DNA of 64,000 nt from Arthrobacter sp. MAHUQ-56 (GCF_019710585.1 NZ_JAIFZQ010000002.1:217481-281480); one strand, 5' to 3'. Counted from the stretch's first letter, positions 1 through 12,102 are shown. Program-made: numbers and translations. Notes: generated by a model from the letters alone, not told the origin.

Positions 1-781
1 TCTCGGGACGGCCGACGGCGTCAATCACCACGTCGGCGCCAAAGCCTCCGGTGAGGGCGCGGATGGCTTCCACCGCGTCCTCCTGCTTGGAGTTGATCCC
101 GTGGGTGGCGCCCAGGGACTTGGCCATCCCGATCTTGTTGTCATCGATGTCCACGGCGATGATCGTCGTCGCGCCCGCCAGCCTGGCACCTGCGATCGCG
201 GCAATGCCCACGCCGCCGCAGCCGATCACTGCCACCGACTCACCGCGCTTGACCTCACCGGTGTTGATCGCGGCACCGATGCCGGCCATCACGCCGCAGC
301 CCAGCAAGCCCACGGCGGCAGCATCAACATCCGGGTCCACCTTGGTGCACTGTCCGGCGGCTACCAGGGTCTTCTCCGCGAACGCACCGATGCCCAGCGC
401 CGGGGAAAGCTCCGTGCCGTCCTCGAGGGTCATTTTCTGGGTGGCGTTGTGGGTGTTGAAGCAGTACTGCGGCTGGCCCTTGGCGCAGGCGCGGCACTGC
501 CCGCACACCGCGCGCCAGTTCAGGATGACCCGGTCACCGGGCGCCACGGAGGTAACGTCCGGGCCGACGGAGCTGACAACGCCGGTGGCCTCGTGGCCCA
601 GCAGGTAGGGGAAGTCGTCGCCGATGCCGCCCTGCTTGTAGTGCAGGTCCGTGTGGCAGACGCCGCAGGTCAGGATGTCCACCAGCGCCTCCCCCGGACC
701 CGGATCCGGAACCAGGATGGTCTCCAGTGAAACCGGGGCGTTCTTCTCCCGGACGATGACTGCTTGAACCTTATGAACCAT
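1..781 (-). CDS. mscR: S-(hydroxymethyl)mycothiol dehydrogenase, C-terminal part missing
   Basis: Zinc-dependent medium-chain alcohol dehydrogenase that oxidises the formaldehyde-mycothiol adduct in the cytoplasm, the actinobacterial counterpart of glutathione-dependent formaldehyde dehydrogenase. The first 260 residues are present; the gene runs off the left edge. Visible are the catalytic zinc region [14 protein letters not shown], the structural zinc cysteines in [11 protein letters not shown], and a Rossmann motif [12 protein letters not shown]. The stretches [14 protein letters not shown] and [11 protein letters not shown] are, from memory, typical of the mycothiol-specific branch (Mycobacterium tuberculosis Rv2259). 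The ATG at 781 is preceded by a strong AGGAAAGGAA ribosome site. The missing end probably lies just left of the window. Confidence 0.9.
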   Translation of the reverse strand, partial: MVHKVQAVIVREKNAPVSLETILVPDPGPGEALVDILTCGVCHTDLHYKQGGIGDDFPYLLGHEATGVVSSVGPDVTSVAPGDRVILNWRAVCGQCRACAKGQPQYCFNTHNATQKMTLEDGTELSPALGIGAFAEKTLVAAGQCTKVDPDVDAAAVGLLGCGVMAGIGAAINTGEVKRGESVAVIGCGGVGIAAIAGARLAGATTIIAVDIDDNKIGMAKSLGATHGINSKQEDAVEAIRALTGGFGADVVIDAVGRPE

Positions 782-895
782 TGTTCTGTGTTCCTTTCCT
801 GGACCTTGGCAGCCCGATGAGTCGGCAATCCGTGCCAATCTAGCTGACGCACCTGTTCGACGCTGCCGCAGTCCAGACATGACGATCAGCCCAAT

Positions 896-920
896 TGCGC
901 ATTACACAACACGATGCGCA
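896..920. promoter_or_regulatory. Inverted repeat just downstream of the mscR promoter
   Basis: Perfect 7-base arms, TGCGCAT and ATGCGCA, are separated by 11 bases. The repeat sits just downstream of the predicted mscR transcription start, a usual place for a repressor site. No regulator gene is adjacent in the window, so the operator role is inference. Confidence 0.35.
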
Positions 921-934
921 TGGTGCTACTTGAA

Positions 935-963
935 AATATGTCAGCGGCCACACTCGATGTCAA
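935..963 (-). promoter_or_regulatory. Candidate sigma-70 promoter for mscR
   Basis: On the minus strand TTGACA (963-958) is followed after exactly 17 bases by CATATT (940-935), close to the housekeeping consensus. Transcription would start near 928 and give a leader of about 147 bases before the mscR start at 781. The surrounding sequence is unusually AT-rich for this genome. Confidence 0.45.
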
Positions 964-1035
964 TAGATATATCAGTTGCAGGCCAGTGAGGCGTTGGACT
1001 CCGCTGCCGTGTCCGGTGGCAGTAGGCTGGATGGC

Positions 1036-1350
1036 ATGGCTTTTGAAGAACACCCTGCCGAGCGGCGCGAGGTTAGCGTCCGCCGGGCGCCCAAATACGT
1101 CCCGTTCCTTATCCTGGGTGGTTTGGTGGGTGTGGTGGCTGCGGCCATAGTGGCCTACGCGCTGCCGGGCGACGCAAGTTTCGACCCCGGCGCAGTCTTC
1201 GGTTTCTTCATGGTGATGTTCGCCGCCGGCGGGGCGATCCTGGGTGCCGTGCTTGCCCTGGTCCTGGACCGCCGCAGCGTCAAGCGGCAGCAGCGCGCCG
1301 TGGTGGAAGCGGTTCCCGATTCGGAGCCGGACACCGATCCCCAGGCTTAG
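1036..1350 (+). CDS. Small two-helix membrane protein
   Basis: Product of 104 residues with two hydrophobic segments, roughly residues 22-42 (FLILGGLVGVVAAAIVAYAL) and 54-76 (AVFGFFMVMFAAGGAILGAV), then a basic patch DRRSVKRQQR and an acidic tail. The Lys/Arg-rich end after helix two suggests both termini are cytoplasmic. I chose the ATG at 1036 because residues encoded upstream do not resemble a protein start; an in-frame ATG at 976 would add 20 residues. Similar short proteins often precede purF in Arthrobacter (recollection). Function unknown. Confidence 0.6.
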   Translation: MAFEEHPAERREVSVRRAPKYVPFLILGGLVGVVAAAIVAYALPGDASFDPGAVFGFFMVMFAAGGAILGAVLALVLDRRSVKRQQRAVVEAVPDSEPDTDPQA

Positions 1351-1407
1351 CGGGTCACAAACCGGCGGCCGCAAAAGGCATACCGCATGTCGTGAGATAA
1401 TCGACCA

Positions 1408-3090
1408 GTGGCACGCGGCGATGGAAAACTTTCCCATGATCTTCTCCCCGGCGAAAAAGGCCCGCAGGACGCTTGCGGCGTCTTCGGCGTCTGGGCACCG
1501 GGCGAAGAAGTAGCAAAACTTACCTATTACGGGCTGTATGCTCTGCAGCACCGTGGTCAGGAGTCGGCTGGTATAGCTACCAGCGACGGCAAGCGGATCA
1601 ACGTCTACAAGGACATGGGACTCGTATCCCAGGTCTTCGACGAGACCACGCTGAACACCCTGACCGGGCACCTGGCCGTGGGCCACTGCCGGTATTCCAC
1701 CACCGGCGCCAGCCACTGGGCCAACGCCCAGCCCACGCTGGGCGCCACCGCAACGGGAACCGTGGCCCTGGCCCACAACGGCAACCTCACCAACACCGCC
1801 GAACTGAACGCGATGATCCAGGAGCGCAACGGCGGCAACCTGACCGGTGAGATGAAGCAGGGCAACACCTCGGACACCGCCCTGGTCACGGCACTGCTGG
1901 AGGGCGAGCCGGGCAAGACCCTCGAAGAGACCGCCACCGAACTGCTGCCCAAGATCAAGGGCGGGTTCTGCTTCGTCTTCATGGACGAAGGCACCCTCTA
2001 CGCCGCACGCGACACCTTCGGCATCCGCCCGCTGGTCCTGGGGCGGCTGGAGCGGGGCTGGGTTGTCGCCTCGGAGCAGTCCGCACTCGCCACCGTCGGC
2101 GCCAGCTTCATCCGCGAGATCGAGCCCGGCGAATTCATTGCCATCGACGAAGAGGGCGTTCGCACCAAGCGCTTCGCGGACCCGACGCCGGCCGGCTGCG
2201 TCTTCGAGTACGTCTACCTGGCGCGGCCGGACGCAGCCATTGCGGGCCGCTCCGTGTACGAGTCCCGTGTGGAGATGGGCCGCCAGTTGGCCCGGGAAAA
2301 CACCCAGGCGGCGGACATCGTCATTCCCGTCCCGGAATCCGGAACTCCCGCAGCGGTGGGTTATGCCGAGGAATCCGGCATCCCCTTCGCCCACGGCTTC
2401 GTCAAGAACTCGTACGTGGGCCGCACGTTCATCCAGCCGTCGCAGACCCTGCGCCAGCTGGGCATCCGGCTCAAGCTCAACGCGCTGGAGTCCGTGATCC
2501 GCGGCAAGCGCGTGGTGGTCGTGGACGATTCCATCGTCCGCGGCAACACCCAGCGCGCCATCGTCCGCATGCTCCGCGAAGCGGGCGCCGCCGCCGTCCA
2601 CGTCAAGATTTCCTCCCCGCCCGTCCAGTGGCCGTGCTTCTACGGCATCGACTTCGCCTCCCGGGCTGAGCTCATCGCCAACGGTGCCACCATCGAGGAG
2701 ATCTCGCAGGCGATCGGCGCCGACTCGCTGGCCTACATTTCCGAGGACGGCATGATCGGCGCCACCCGGCAGCCGCGGGAGCGACTCTGCACCGCCTGCT
2801 TCACGGGCAAATACCCCATCAAGCTCCCGGACGCCGACAAGCTGGGCAAGAACCTGCTGGAGCGCACCGACTCTGTCGGAAAGGCCGCCGGCCTGAAGCC
2901 CTCGCCCTCCGCGCTCCCCGGCGAGACCGCCGCCCTGGCCGTTGACGCCACGGAGGATCCGGCAGAAAAAGCCGGCGCCACCGGCTGCGATCCCGGGCCG
3001 GATTCCGAATTCGAGAACCTGCTGACCGAAGCCGACCTCGTGCCCGACGTACACGCCGCCACCAGCGCCGACAAGAAGGACTCCGTATGA
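1408..3090 (+). CDS. purF: Amidophosphoribosyltransferase
   Basis: Catalyses the first committed step of purine synthesis, moving glutamine amide nitrogen onto PRPP to give phosphoribosylamine. The GTG-started product has 560 residues. The N-terminal nucleophile is Cys23 (QDACGVFGV), so a 22-residue propeptide is expected to be removed. The PRPP loop VVVVDDSIVRGN lies near residues 368-380. Four cysteines, at about 264 (AGCVFEY), 410 (PCFYG), 461 and 464 (CTAC), match the iron-sulfur ligands of the Bacillus subtilis type enzyme. A low-complexity acidic tail of roughly 65 residues extends beyond the catalytic core. The gene overlaps purM by four bases. Confidence 0.97.
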   Translation: MARGDGKLSHDLLPGEKGPQDACGVFGVWAPGEEVAKLTYYGLYALQHRGQESAGIATSDGKRINVYKDMGLVSQVFDETTLNTLTGHLAVGHCRYSTTGASHWANAQPTLGATATGTVALAHNGNLTNTAELNAMIQERNGGNLTGEMKQGNTSDTALVTALLEGEPGKTLEETATELLPKIKGGFCFVFMDEGTLYAARDTFGIRPLVLGRLERGWVVASEQSALATVGASFIREIEPGEFIAIDEEGVRTKRFADPTPAGCVFEYVYLARPDAAIAGRSVYESRVEMGRQLARENTQAADIVIPVPESGTPAAVGYAEESGIPFAHGFVKNSYVGRTFIQPSQTLRQLGIRLKLNALESVIRGKRVVVVDDSIVRGNTQRAIVRMLREAGAAAVHVKISSPPVQWPCFYGIDFASRAELIANGATIEEISQAIGADSLAYISEDGMIGATRQPRERLCTACFTGKYPIKLPDADKLGKNLLERTDSVGKAAGLKPSPSALPGETAALAVDATEDPAEKAGATGCDPGPDSEFENLLTEADLVPDVHAATSADKKDSV

Positions 3091-4232
3091 CTTCCGCTAC
3101 CCCCGCCGCAGAGAACTCCGGCATCACCTACGCCTCCGCAGGCGTGGACGTTGAAGCCGGGGACCGCGCCGTCGAGCTCATGAAGGATGCCGTCAAGGCA
3201 ACCCACAACTCCTCGGTGATCGGCGGGGTGGGCGGCTTCGCCGGCCTCTACGACGTCTCCAAGCTGCTGACGTACAAGAGGCCCCTGCTGGCCACGTCCA
3301 CGGACGGTGTCGGCACGAAGGTGGCCATTGCCCAGGCCATGGACATCCACGACACCATCGGCTTCGACCTGGTGGGCATGGTGGTGGACGACATTGTGGT
3401 GGTGGGCGCCGAGCCGCTGTACATGACTGACTACATTGCCTGCGGCAAGGTAGTGCCCGAGCGCATCGCCGGCATTGTCCGCGGCATCGCCTCGGCCTGC
3501 TCCGTCGCCGGCACGGCACTGGTGGGCGGTGAAACCGCCGAGCACCCCGGCCTGCTGGGCGAGCACGAATACGACGTTGCCGGTGCCGCCACCGGCGTGG
3601 TGGAAGCCGACGCCCTGCTGGGTCCGGACCGCGTCCGCGCCGGCGACGTGGTGATCGGCATGGCCTCCTCCGGCCTGCACTCCAACGGCTACTCCCTGGT
3701 CCGCCGCGTGATCAACCACGCCGGCTGGGCACTGGACCGCCAGGTCTCCGAGCTGGGCCGCACCCTGGGTGAGGAACTCCTGGAGCCCACCCGCGTCTAC
3801 GCGGCCGACTGCCTGGACCTCGCCCGCACCTTCCCGGTGAACTCCGGGGCTGCCGTCCACGGCTTCAGCCATGTCACCGGCGGCGGGCTTGCGGCCAACC
3901 TGGCACGCGTCCTCCCGCAGGGCCTGGTGGCCACCGTGGACCGCGCCACCTGGGAGCTGCCGGCCATCTTCAAGCTGGTGTCCGAACTGGGCAACGTTCC
4001 GCTGGCGGACCTCGAACGCACCCTGAACCTCGGGGTGGGCATGGTGGCCATCGTGTCCCCCGAAGCCGCTGATGCCGCCGTCGCGCGTTTGAACGAACGC
4101 GGGCTGCCGTCCTGGATCATGGGCACGGTCACCGAGGATTCAGACTCCATCCTGAAGTCCGGCCCGGATTACGTGCAGGGTGCCAAGGGCGTGGATGGCG
4201 GCGCCGTCCGCCTGGTCAACGCCTACGCGTAA
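3087..4232 (+). CDS. purM: Phosphoribosylformylglycinamidine cyclo-ligase (AIR synthetase)
   Basis: ATP-dependent ring closure of FGAM to aminoimidazole ribotide, the fifth purine step. The ATG overlaps the purF stop as ATGA, so the two are translationally coupled. Family motifs are present: GGVGGFAGLYD (about 47-57), DGVGTKVA (about 72-79) and the glycine-rich GFSHVTGGGLAANLARV (about 257-273). At 381 residues it is some 30 longer than typical bacterial PurM; the extra length is at both ends. A hairpin terminator follows 12 bases after the stop. Confidence 0.97.
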   Translation: MTSATPAAENSGITYASAGVDVEAGDRAVELMKDAVKATHNSSVIGGVGGFAGLYDVSKLLTYKRPLLATSTDGVGTKVAIAQAMDIHDTIGFDLVGMVVDDIVVVGAEPLYMTDYIACGKVVPERIAGIVRGIASACSVAGTALVGGETAEHPGLLGEHEYDVAGAATGVVEADALLGPDRVRAGDVVIGMASSGLHSNGYSLVRRVINHAGWALDRQVSELGRTLGEELLEPTRVYAADCLDLARTFPVNSGAAVHGFSHVTGGGLAANLARVLPQGLVATVDRATWELPAIFKLVSELGNVPLADLERTLNLGVGMVAIVSPEAADAAVARLNERGLPSWIMGTVTEDSDSILKSGPDYVQGAKGVDGGAVRLVNAYA

Positions 4233-4244
4233 AGCCTTAAGTGC

Positions 4245-4275
4245 GTCGGGTCCCCGCCGTTTGGCGGGGCCCGAC
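4245..4275. terminator. Terminator between purM and the VOC gene
   Basis: Hairpin with a 6-bp outer stem (GTCGGG/CCCGAC) and a 7-bp inner stem (CCCCGCC/GGCGGGG), one bulged T and a GTTT loop, followed by CTCTTT. It lies between two convergent genes and can serve both. Confidence 0.75.
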
Positions 4276-4279
4276 CTCT

Positions 4280-5050
4280 TTAAGCGACCTGGATGAGGCT
4301 GAGGACACCGCCCTGCGGATCCCGGATGGTGGCCAGTGAGCCGTCAGCCGGCTGCTCGTCCGGCTCCACGATGACTTCGCCCCCGGCCTGGATGGCGGCG
4401 TCAGCTGCGCTGCGGACATCGGCAACGCCGAAGTAGATCTGCCAGCCGGCTTCGTCGCCCTCTTCGGCAGGAACAACGCCGGCCACCTCGCCGCCGTTGA
4501 TGAGCAGCGTGCTGTAGCTGCCGCCGTCATCCTGCGGATACTCGGTGACCTCGTGCCCGAACAGCTGCTGGAAGAAGCCGACGGCGGCCTGCGGCTCGGG
4601 CGTCAAAAGTTCCGCCCAGGCCAGCGCACCGGGCTCGTTGAAAAGTTGGCTTCCGCGGTGCGTTCCGGCCTGCCAGATGCCGGTGGTCCCGCCGCCGGGC
4701 GGGGCGAGGAAGGCCAGCACGCCGGTGTCGCCCACCTGCTCCGGCCCGAACTGGACCTCGCCGCCGGTGTGGACGGCATCCTCCAGCAGGGCCGCCGCAT
4801 CCGTGGCCGCGAAGTAGACGTTCCACTGGGCAGGCGTTCCAGCCCGCTGCAGGGGACCCTGGGGAGCGATGGTGGCAACCAGCCGGCCATCCGTGAACGC
4901 CTGCGCATAACGGCGGCCGTCCGGGGTGGGAAAGTCCTCGTAGGTCCAACCGAACAGCCGGCCATAAAAGTGTTTCGCGGCGGCAACGTCAGGAGCCTGC
5001 AGGTCAGCCCAGCAGGGCTCGCCGTGGCGGTATCCCTCAACTTTTGGCAT
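4280..5050 (-). CDS. VOC (glyoxalase/bleomycin resistance-like) family protein, two domains
   Basis: Product of 256 residues made of two paired beta-alpha-beta-beta-beta VOC units, about 1-120 and 125-256. The first contains CWADLQAPDVAAAKHFYGRLFGW and the second AWAELLTPEPQAAVGFFQQLFGH (each quoted only to show the shared W-x-(D/E)-L and F-x-x-LFG pattern). Family members are metal-dependent lyases, isomerases or dioxygenases, and some only bind ligands; nothing here fixes the substrate. It is convergent with purM and stands alone. Confidence 0.85.
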   Translation of the reverse strand: MPKVEGYRHGEPCWADLQAPDVAAAKHFYGRLFGWTYEDFPTPDGRRYAQAFTDGRLVATIAPQGPLQRAGTPAQWNVYFAATDAAALLEDAVHTGGEVQFGPEQVGDTGVLAFLAPPGGGTTGIWQAGTHRGSQLFNEPGALAWAELLTPEPQAAVGFFQQLFGHEVTEYPQDDGGSYSTLLINGGEVAGVVPAEEGDEAGWQIYFGVADVRSAADAAIQAGGEVIVEPDEQPADGSLATIRDPQGGVLSLIQVA

Positions 5051-5171
5051 GGCACAACGCTACACGGCCTTGAGCAGCAACGGGTGTCGGCGCACAATGG
5101 CGATAAGCGGATCTGCTGGCCCCACCCCCACGGGGCCTGTCACCAACGGTCGACCCTCAACGGGAGAGCAC

Positions 5172-5963
5172 ATGGCTGGCCTCAGGGACATTGACGGACA
5201 TCCGACCTGGGTTGAAGACCGGGGTGGTCGGGGCGCTCCGCTGCTGCTGCTGCACGGCGGCCTTAGCAACAGTGATGCGCTTCTCGACAGCATTGGACCA
5301 GGGCTTTCGGACCAATATCGGGTTATCGCCTTCGACCGTCGCGGCCACGGTTACACCGCAGACACGGAGGCGGAATTCCACTACGACGACATGGCCCGCG
5401 AGGCGGTTCGCGTCATTGAGCAAGTGTCCGGTTTTCCCGCGTATCTCGTCGGGTGGAGCGATGGCGGCATCATCGCCCTCCTAGTGGCCCTCGCACGGCC
5501 GGAACTCGTGGCAAAACTGGTCGTCATCGGTGCGAACTACCATGTGGACGGCATCGCGCCGGTGGAGATGGATCCAGGGACTCCAGCCTTGCAGGAGCTT
5601 GGCCGGTCTTATGCCGAACGCTCCCCCGATGGGCCAGCGCACTTTGAAGAAGTAGTGCGAAAGTACCTGCGACTCATGAGCAGTGAGCCCACGCTGACCA
5701 CGGCCGACGTGGCGCGCATCCAGCAGCCGGTGCTGGTGATGGCAGGGGACGACGATCTGGTGACACTGCCGCACACGATCTCGTTGTATCAGGCCTTACC
5801 TAACGGGCAGCTGGCCGTGGTCCCGGGCGCATCCCATGGACTGCCGCTGGAACAACCGGCCATGGTGAGCAGTATTATCCTTCAGTTCCTGGCCGCCGAA
5901 GGACCACCCCGGACCCTCATGCCAATTCGGCGTGCCCATGCTGCGGACACGATTGGCCTGTAA
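5172..5963 (+). CDS. Alpha/beta-fold hydrolase
   Basis: Product of 263 residues with an alpha/beta-hydrolase layout: oxyanion-loop motif LLLLHGG near residue 27, nucleophile elbow GWSDGG near residue 96 (Ser), a candidate acid in GDDDLVTLP, and a C-terminal catalytic His in GASHGLP. These are typical of esterases and C-C hydrolases; the substrate cannot be read from the sequence. I chose ATG 5172 because GGGAGAG lies eight bases upstream; longer in-frame starts lack such a site. The gene stands alone between a minus-strand VOC gene and DUF3073. Its start is divergent from the VOC gene across a 121-base gap. Confidence 0.85.
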   Translation: MAGLRDIDGHPTWVEDRGGRGAPLLLLHGGLSNSDALLDSIGPGLSDQYRVIAFDRRGHGYTADTEAEFHYDDMAREAVRVIEQVSGFPAYLVGWSDGGIIALLVALARPELVAKLVVIGANYHVDGIAPVEMDPGTPALQELGRSYAERSPDGPAHFEEVVRKYLRLMSSEPTLTTADVARIQQPVLVMAGDDDLVTLPHTISLYQALPNGQLAVVPGASHGLPLEQPAMVSSIILQFLAAEGPPRTLMPIRRAHAADTIGL

Positions 5964-6124
5964 GCTGCACGGCGAAGAGGCCCTTAGCGACACGCCGCAA
6001 AGAGGGCATGATCGAACGTGCCCCATGACCGAGGTCAGCACACCACCTATTATGCGACGGTGGTGCTGAAAGGAGGGTGTGACGAAGACATCGGGCCCGG
6101 CTCGATGCGGTTCCCGGTCAACGA

Positions 6125-6358
6125 CTAACCGATGCGACGGTGGTCTACCTCGTCGTCATCGTCATCCAAATCATCCGCGTACTTGTCCACGTAAGCCGAA
6201 TAGTCCGGTTCAACCGGTTCATTCGAGTAACGGCTCGTTGAACGACTGCCCGGGCCCGTCAGCTCACGCTGAAGTGCCGAGTAGTCAGTGTTCGGGGAGT
6301 AGTACTTGATATCCCGAGCCTGCTTGGTAGCTTTTGCCTTTTGACGGCCGCGCCCCAT
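6125..6358 (-). CDS. DUF3073 family small protein
   Basis: Product of 77 residues with a basic N-terminus (MGRGRQKAKATKQARDIKYY) and a very acidic C-terminal run ending in several Asp residues before a basic DHRRIG tail. This layout is the actinobacterial DUF3073 family, of unknown function. The start at 6358 has an AAAGGGGG site upstream; an upstream in-frame extension to 6445 does not fit the family. It is transcribed away from the septum-like gene at 6629. Confidence 0.85.
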   Translation of the reverse strand: MGRGRQKAKATKQARDIKYYSPNTDYSALQRELTGPGSRSTSRYSNEPVEPDYSAYVDKYADDLDDDDDEVDHRRIG

Positions 6359-6628
6359 GGCGTGACCCCCTTTTGTACTTGGACCGGAGGTGGTCACCTT
6401 GGCGATCGGTGAGGCCCCGGAATGTTTGGTCAATTTGTCGTACACCTAGATTACATGCTTTCGGCGGCCCCCGCTTGCCAGCACGGGGCCCGGGCGGCGC
6501 CGTGGGGTACCATGACGCACCTCCGCCCGCGGGATTCCGGCTTTTTTCTTCGGTAGAGTCACTTAAGAACTGCCGATTTTGGCCGGCTTTCCGGCGAGCC
6601 GCGGAACGAAACCAGGAGATCCACGCCC

Positions 6629-7306
6629 GTGAACCACCAGGACATCCCGCCAAAGCCCGCGTCCCCGCCAACGGGAGGCATGCCCCGGGTCCACGGCGCG
6701 GGCGACGGACCGGTGCCGGCGCCCGCGTCGGTCACCTGGTCCCAGCCGCACCCCGACCCCGGGCAGCCCCAGCCCGCACACAGGGGGCCCGCACTCTGGA
6801 AGGCGCTGTTCGCCGTCGTCATCCTGGCCGTTGTTGCCGGGCTGGTGTGGCTGGCCCTGTGGCTGAACGCGGACTCCGGCCAGGACCTGGCGGCGCCAGA
6901 GGCGTCCGGAGTGCTGCAGACCACCGCCACCCCGGCCGCCACTCCCCTGCCCCTGCCGCGGGACGGCGTGGCGCCTGCGCAGTACGCCCTGGGCGACTGC
7001 TTCAAGGACTTCGATCCCGAAGCCCTGGCGTCCTCCCTGGTGCCGTGCGACACGGGCCACTCGGCGCAGTTGGTGGCCGTGTTCCACTACCCCGGGGAGG
7101 CCGCGTACCCCGGGGCGGAAGCCTTGAAGGCCAAGGCGCTGGAGGCCTGCCAGGCGGCCAGGCTGGGCCCCGCGGCCAACCAGTACCAGCTCAACTTCCA
7201 GCGCAGCTTTCCCAGCAGCACCAGCTGGGAATCGGGCGACCGCCGCGTGGACTGCTACGTCACGGCCGATGGCGGCAACGTCATTAACGCAAGCGTGCTG
7301 CCCTGA
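6629..7306 (+). CDS. Membrane-anchored protein with septum-formation-like domain
   Basis: GTG-started protein of 225 residues (CCAGGAG site upstream). Residues 1-52 are Pro-rich and cytoplasmic; one helix at about 53-76 (ALFAVVILAVVAGLVWLALW) anchors it; an outward domain follows. The outer part has the pattern LGDCF...VPCDTGHSAQLVAVF...C...C seen in the actinobacterial septum formation family (PF13845-like), where cysteines probably pair. The family's biochemical role is unknown. It is convergent with clpB, 42 bases apart, with no clear terminator. Confidence 0.7.
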   Translation: MNHQDIPPKPASPPTGGMPRVHGAGDGPVPAPASVTWSQPHPDPGQPQPAHRGPALWKALFAVVILAVVAGLVWLALWLNADSGQDLAAPEASGVLQTTATPAATPLPLPRDGVAPAQYALGDCFKDFDPEALASSLVPCDTGHSAQLVAVFHYPGEAAYPGAEALKAKALEACQAARLGPAANQYQLNFQRSFPSSTSWESGDRRVDCYVTADGGNVINASVLP

Positions 7307-7348
7307 CGGCCATCCCGCCGGGGCAGCACTCCTGCATTAGGTGACGCG

Positions 7349-9991
<2,643 letters not shown>

Positions 9992-10020
9992 AGAGAGCTC
10001 CTTTCGGGGACTTGTTGACT

Positions 10021-10045
10021 AAGTTGAGTGTACTACGCTCAACTT
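10021..10045. promoter_or_regulatory. HAIR element (HspR operator) before clpB
   Basis: Perfect inverted repeat AAGTTGAG, nine bases, CTCAACTT. The core TTGAG-N9-CTCAA is exactly the HspR-associated HAIR consensus (CTTGAGT-N7-ACTCAAG) known from Streptomyces and mycobacteria. It lies 30-54 bases upstream of the clpB start, where HspR would block transcription until heat shock. Confidence 0.88.
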
Positions 10046-10156
10046 TGCCGGACGAGGTTCACTAGCCATGTTTGCCCACGGCGAAACAGCTGTCCAGAGC
10101 CGGAAGTCCCGCCGGGGTTCCCCGCACCTGCATGGATGCCGTGCCGCCAGCTTCGC

Positions 10157-11248
10157 CTACGTCCCGTACACGGACACGGCGGCCGCCTTGACCACGAAGT
10201 GCACGGTCATTCCAGGGACCAGCGCGAGGTCCGCGGAAGCGGCAGGCGTGATGTCGGCAGCGAGGCCGCCGGCCCGGACGCGGACCTGGTCGCCGTGCGG
10301 CTCAAGGTCTGTGATGGTCACCGGGAAGGAATTGCGCGGGCTGCCGTGCGCGTCGTCCAGGAAGACAGATACGGCCGACGGCGGGAAGACGGCGACGCCG
10401 GGGCTGCCCGGCGTCGGCGGCAGGTCGGGTTCGCCGGGGCCAGGTTCCAGCTCTTCGGCATGTCCCGAGATCTCCAGGCCGCCGGCGGTCCGCACGCCGG
10501 CAGCGTCCAGGACCCCGGGCACGAAATTCAGACCGGCCAGGCCGGCGGCGAACCGGCTGCGGGGACGCTCCAGCACCTCCCGGGTGGGACCCTCCTCGGC
10601 GACTTTCCCGTCTTCCAGGATGACCACCCTGTCGGCGAGCATCAGCGCGTCCAGGACGTCATGGGTAACGATGATGGCCTGCCTTCCCGCGAGGACGCGC
10701 TTGAAGAGGCGGCGCAGCAGCGGGGCCGAGTGGATGTCCAATGCTGCGAGGGGTTCATCGAGCAGGAGGAGTGCGGGATCTGCGGCGAGCGCCCGGGCCA
10801 CGGCCACGCGCTGGGCCTGGCCGCCGGAGAGTTGGGCAGGGCGGCGCCCGGCGAGGTCTTCGACGCCCACTTCCGCCAGCCAGCGCACGGCCCGCTCCTT
10901 GGCGGCATGCTTGCCGGTGCCGGTGCTGCGGGGCCCGAACGCCACGTTGTCCGCGGCGTTCAAGTGCGGGAAGAGCAACGGTTCCTGGGCCAGCAGGGCG
11001 GTGCCGCGAAGGTGCGGGGGCGTCCAGGCCTGCTTGCCGCCGCCTGCTTCATGGCCAAGACGGAACAGGGTCCTGCCGTTGAGTTCGGCCCGGCCGCTGT
11101 CCGGCCGCAGCAGGCCGGCAATGCTGGACAACAGGGTGGACTTGCCCGCGCCGTTGGGTCCCATGACCGCCACGGTTTCCCCCGGCCGCACCGTCAGCGC
11201 CACGTCGAAACCCCGCCCGGCCACGACTGCCTGGTAGGACAACGTCAC
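10157..11248 (-). CDS. modC: Molybdate ABC transporter ATP-binding protein
   Basis: Cytoplasmic ATPase of the molybdate importer. The product has 363 residues, started by GTG in a GTGA overlap with modB. Walker [10 protein letters not shown] near residue 32, signature LSGGQAQR near 140 and Walker B LLLLDEP near 160 are intact. Residues from about 240 on form the accessory TOBE-type oxyanion-binding domain found in ModC. It is the last gene of a four-gene operon; no terminator hairpin is obvious after it. Confidence 0.92.
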   Translation of the reverse strand: MTLSYQAVVAGRGFDVALTVRPGETVAVMGPNGAGKSTLLSSIAGLLRPDSGRAELNGRTLFRLGHEAGGGKQAWTPPHLRGTALLAQEPLLFPHLNAADNVAFGPRSTGTGKHAAKERAVRWLAEVGVEDLAGRRPAQLSGGQAQRVAVARALAADPALLLLDEPLAALDIHSAPLLRRLFKRVLAGRQAIIVTHDVLDALMLADRVVILEDGKVAEEGPTREVLERPRSRFAAGLAGLNFVPGVLDAAGVRTAGGLEISGHAEELEPGPGEPDLPPTPGSPGVAVFPPSAVSVFLDDAHGSPRNSFPVTITDLEPHGDQVRVRAGGLAADITPAASADLALVPGMTVHFVVKAAAVSVYGT

Positions 11249-12102
11249 GTGACGTTCCCTCCTGCCGGCGCCGCCGCCGTCGTCCGTCCTGAGCCGGTGC
11301 GGGCTGCGGCAGGGCGGCGGTAAGCGAGGGCAACCACCGCAACGGCGACGGCCACCAGCACCAGGGACAGCGCGACGGCGGCGTCCGGGTCTGTTTCGCG
11401 CTGCAGGTAGATCTCCAGCGGCAGGGTCCGGGTGACCCCCTGCAGGCTGCCGGCGAAGGTCAGCGTGGCGCCGAACTCGCCGAGGCTGCGGGCGAAGGAC
11501 AGGACCGCGCCGGACGCCAGGCCCGGCAGGACAAGCGGAAGCGTGACGCGCCGGAACACGATGCCCGGCGGCGCGCCCAGGGTAGCCGCAACCGCCTCAT
11601 AGCGGGATCCGGACGTCCGCAGCGCTCCTTCCAGGCTCACCACCAGGAACGGCAGCGCAACAAAGGTCTGCGCCAGCACAACCGCAGTGGTGGAGAAGGC
11701 GATCTGCAGGCCGAGCACGTCCAGGGTCCGGCCCAGCAGCCCCTGCCGGCCAAACGTATAGAGCAGTGCGATGCCGCCCACCACCGGCGGAAGGACCAGC
11801 GGCAGGAGCACCAGCGAGCGCAGCAGGCCCTGCAGCCGGAACGTGTCCCGGGCAAGGACCACGGCCAGCGGCACGCCGAGCACGATGCACAGGACGGTGC
11901 TGGCCGCAGAGGTCCGCAGGCTCAGCGCCAGCGCCGTCAGCGACGATTCGGACGTCACGAGCGGGACGAAGTGTGTCCAGTCCACCCGCAGGACCATGGC
12001 CAGCAGCGGGAGGACCACCACGACGGCGGCAACGACCGCCAAAGCCCGGACCCAGCCCGGGATCGCGGTATAGGCGTGCGGGGTGCTGCCGGGTGGCATC
12101 AT
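11245..12102 (-). CDS. modB: Molybdate ABC transporter permease
   Basis: Integral membrane subunit that forms the molybdate channel. The product has 285 residues with about six hydrophobic helices and the inner-loop EAA motif ([18 protein letters not shown], near 190) that docks on the ATPase. It overlaps modA by ATGA upstream and modC by GTGA downstream, so all subunits are coupled in translation. Confidence 0.92.
   Translation of the reverse strand: MMPPGSTPHAYTAIPGWVRALAVVAAVVVVLPLLAMVLRVDWTHFVPLVTSESSLTALALSLRTSAASTVLCIVLGVPLAVVLARDTFRLQGLLRSLVLLPLVLPPVVGGIALLYTFGRQGLLGRTLDVLGLQIAFSTTAVVLAQTFVALPFLVVSLEGALRTSGSRYEAVAATLGAPPGIVFRRVTLPLVLPGLASGAVLSFARSLGEFGATLTFAGSLQGVTRTLPLEIYLQRETDPDAAVALSLVLVAVAVAVVALAYRRPAAARTGSGRTTAAAPAGGNVT

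Noticed and set aside
886..3054. Long minus-strand open frame of 722 codons opposite purF
   Set aside because: It is a shadow of purF in a GC-rich genome: composition is Gly/Arg/Val-rich with no domain, and both purF and its neighbours are unmistakable.
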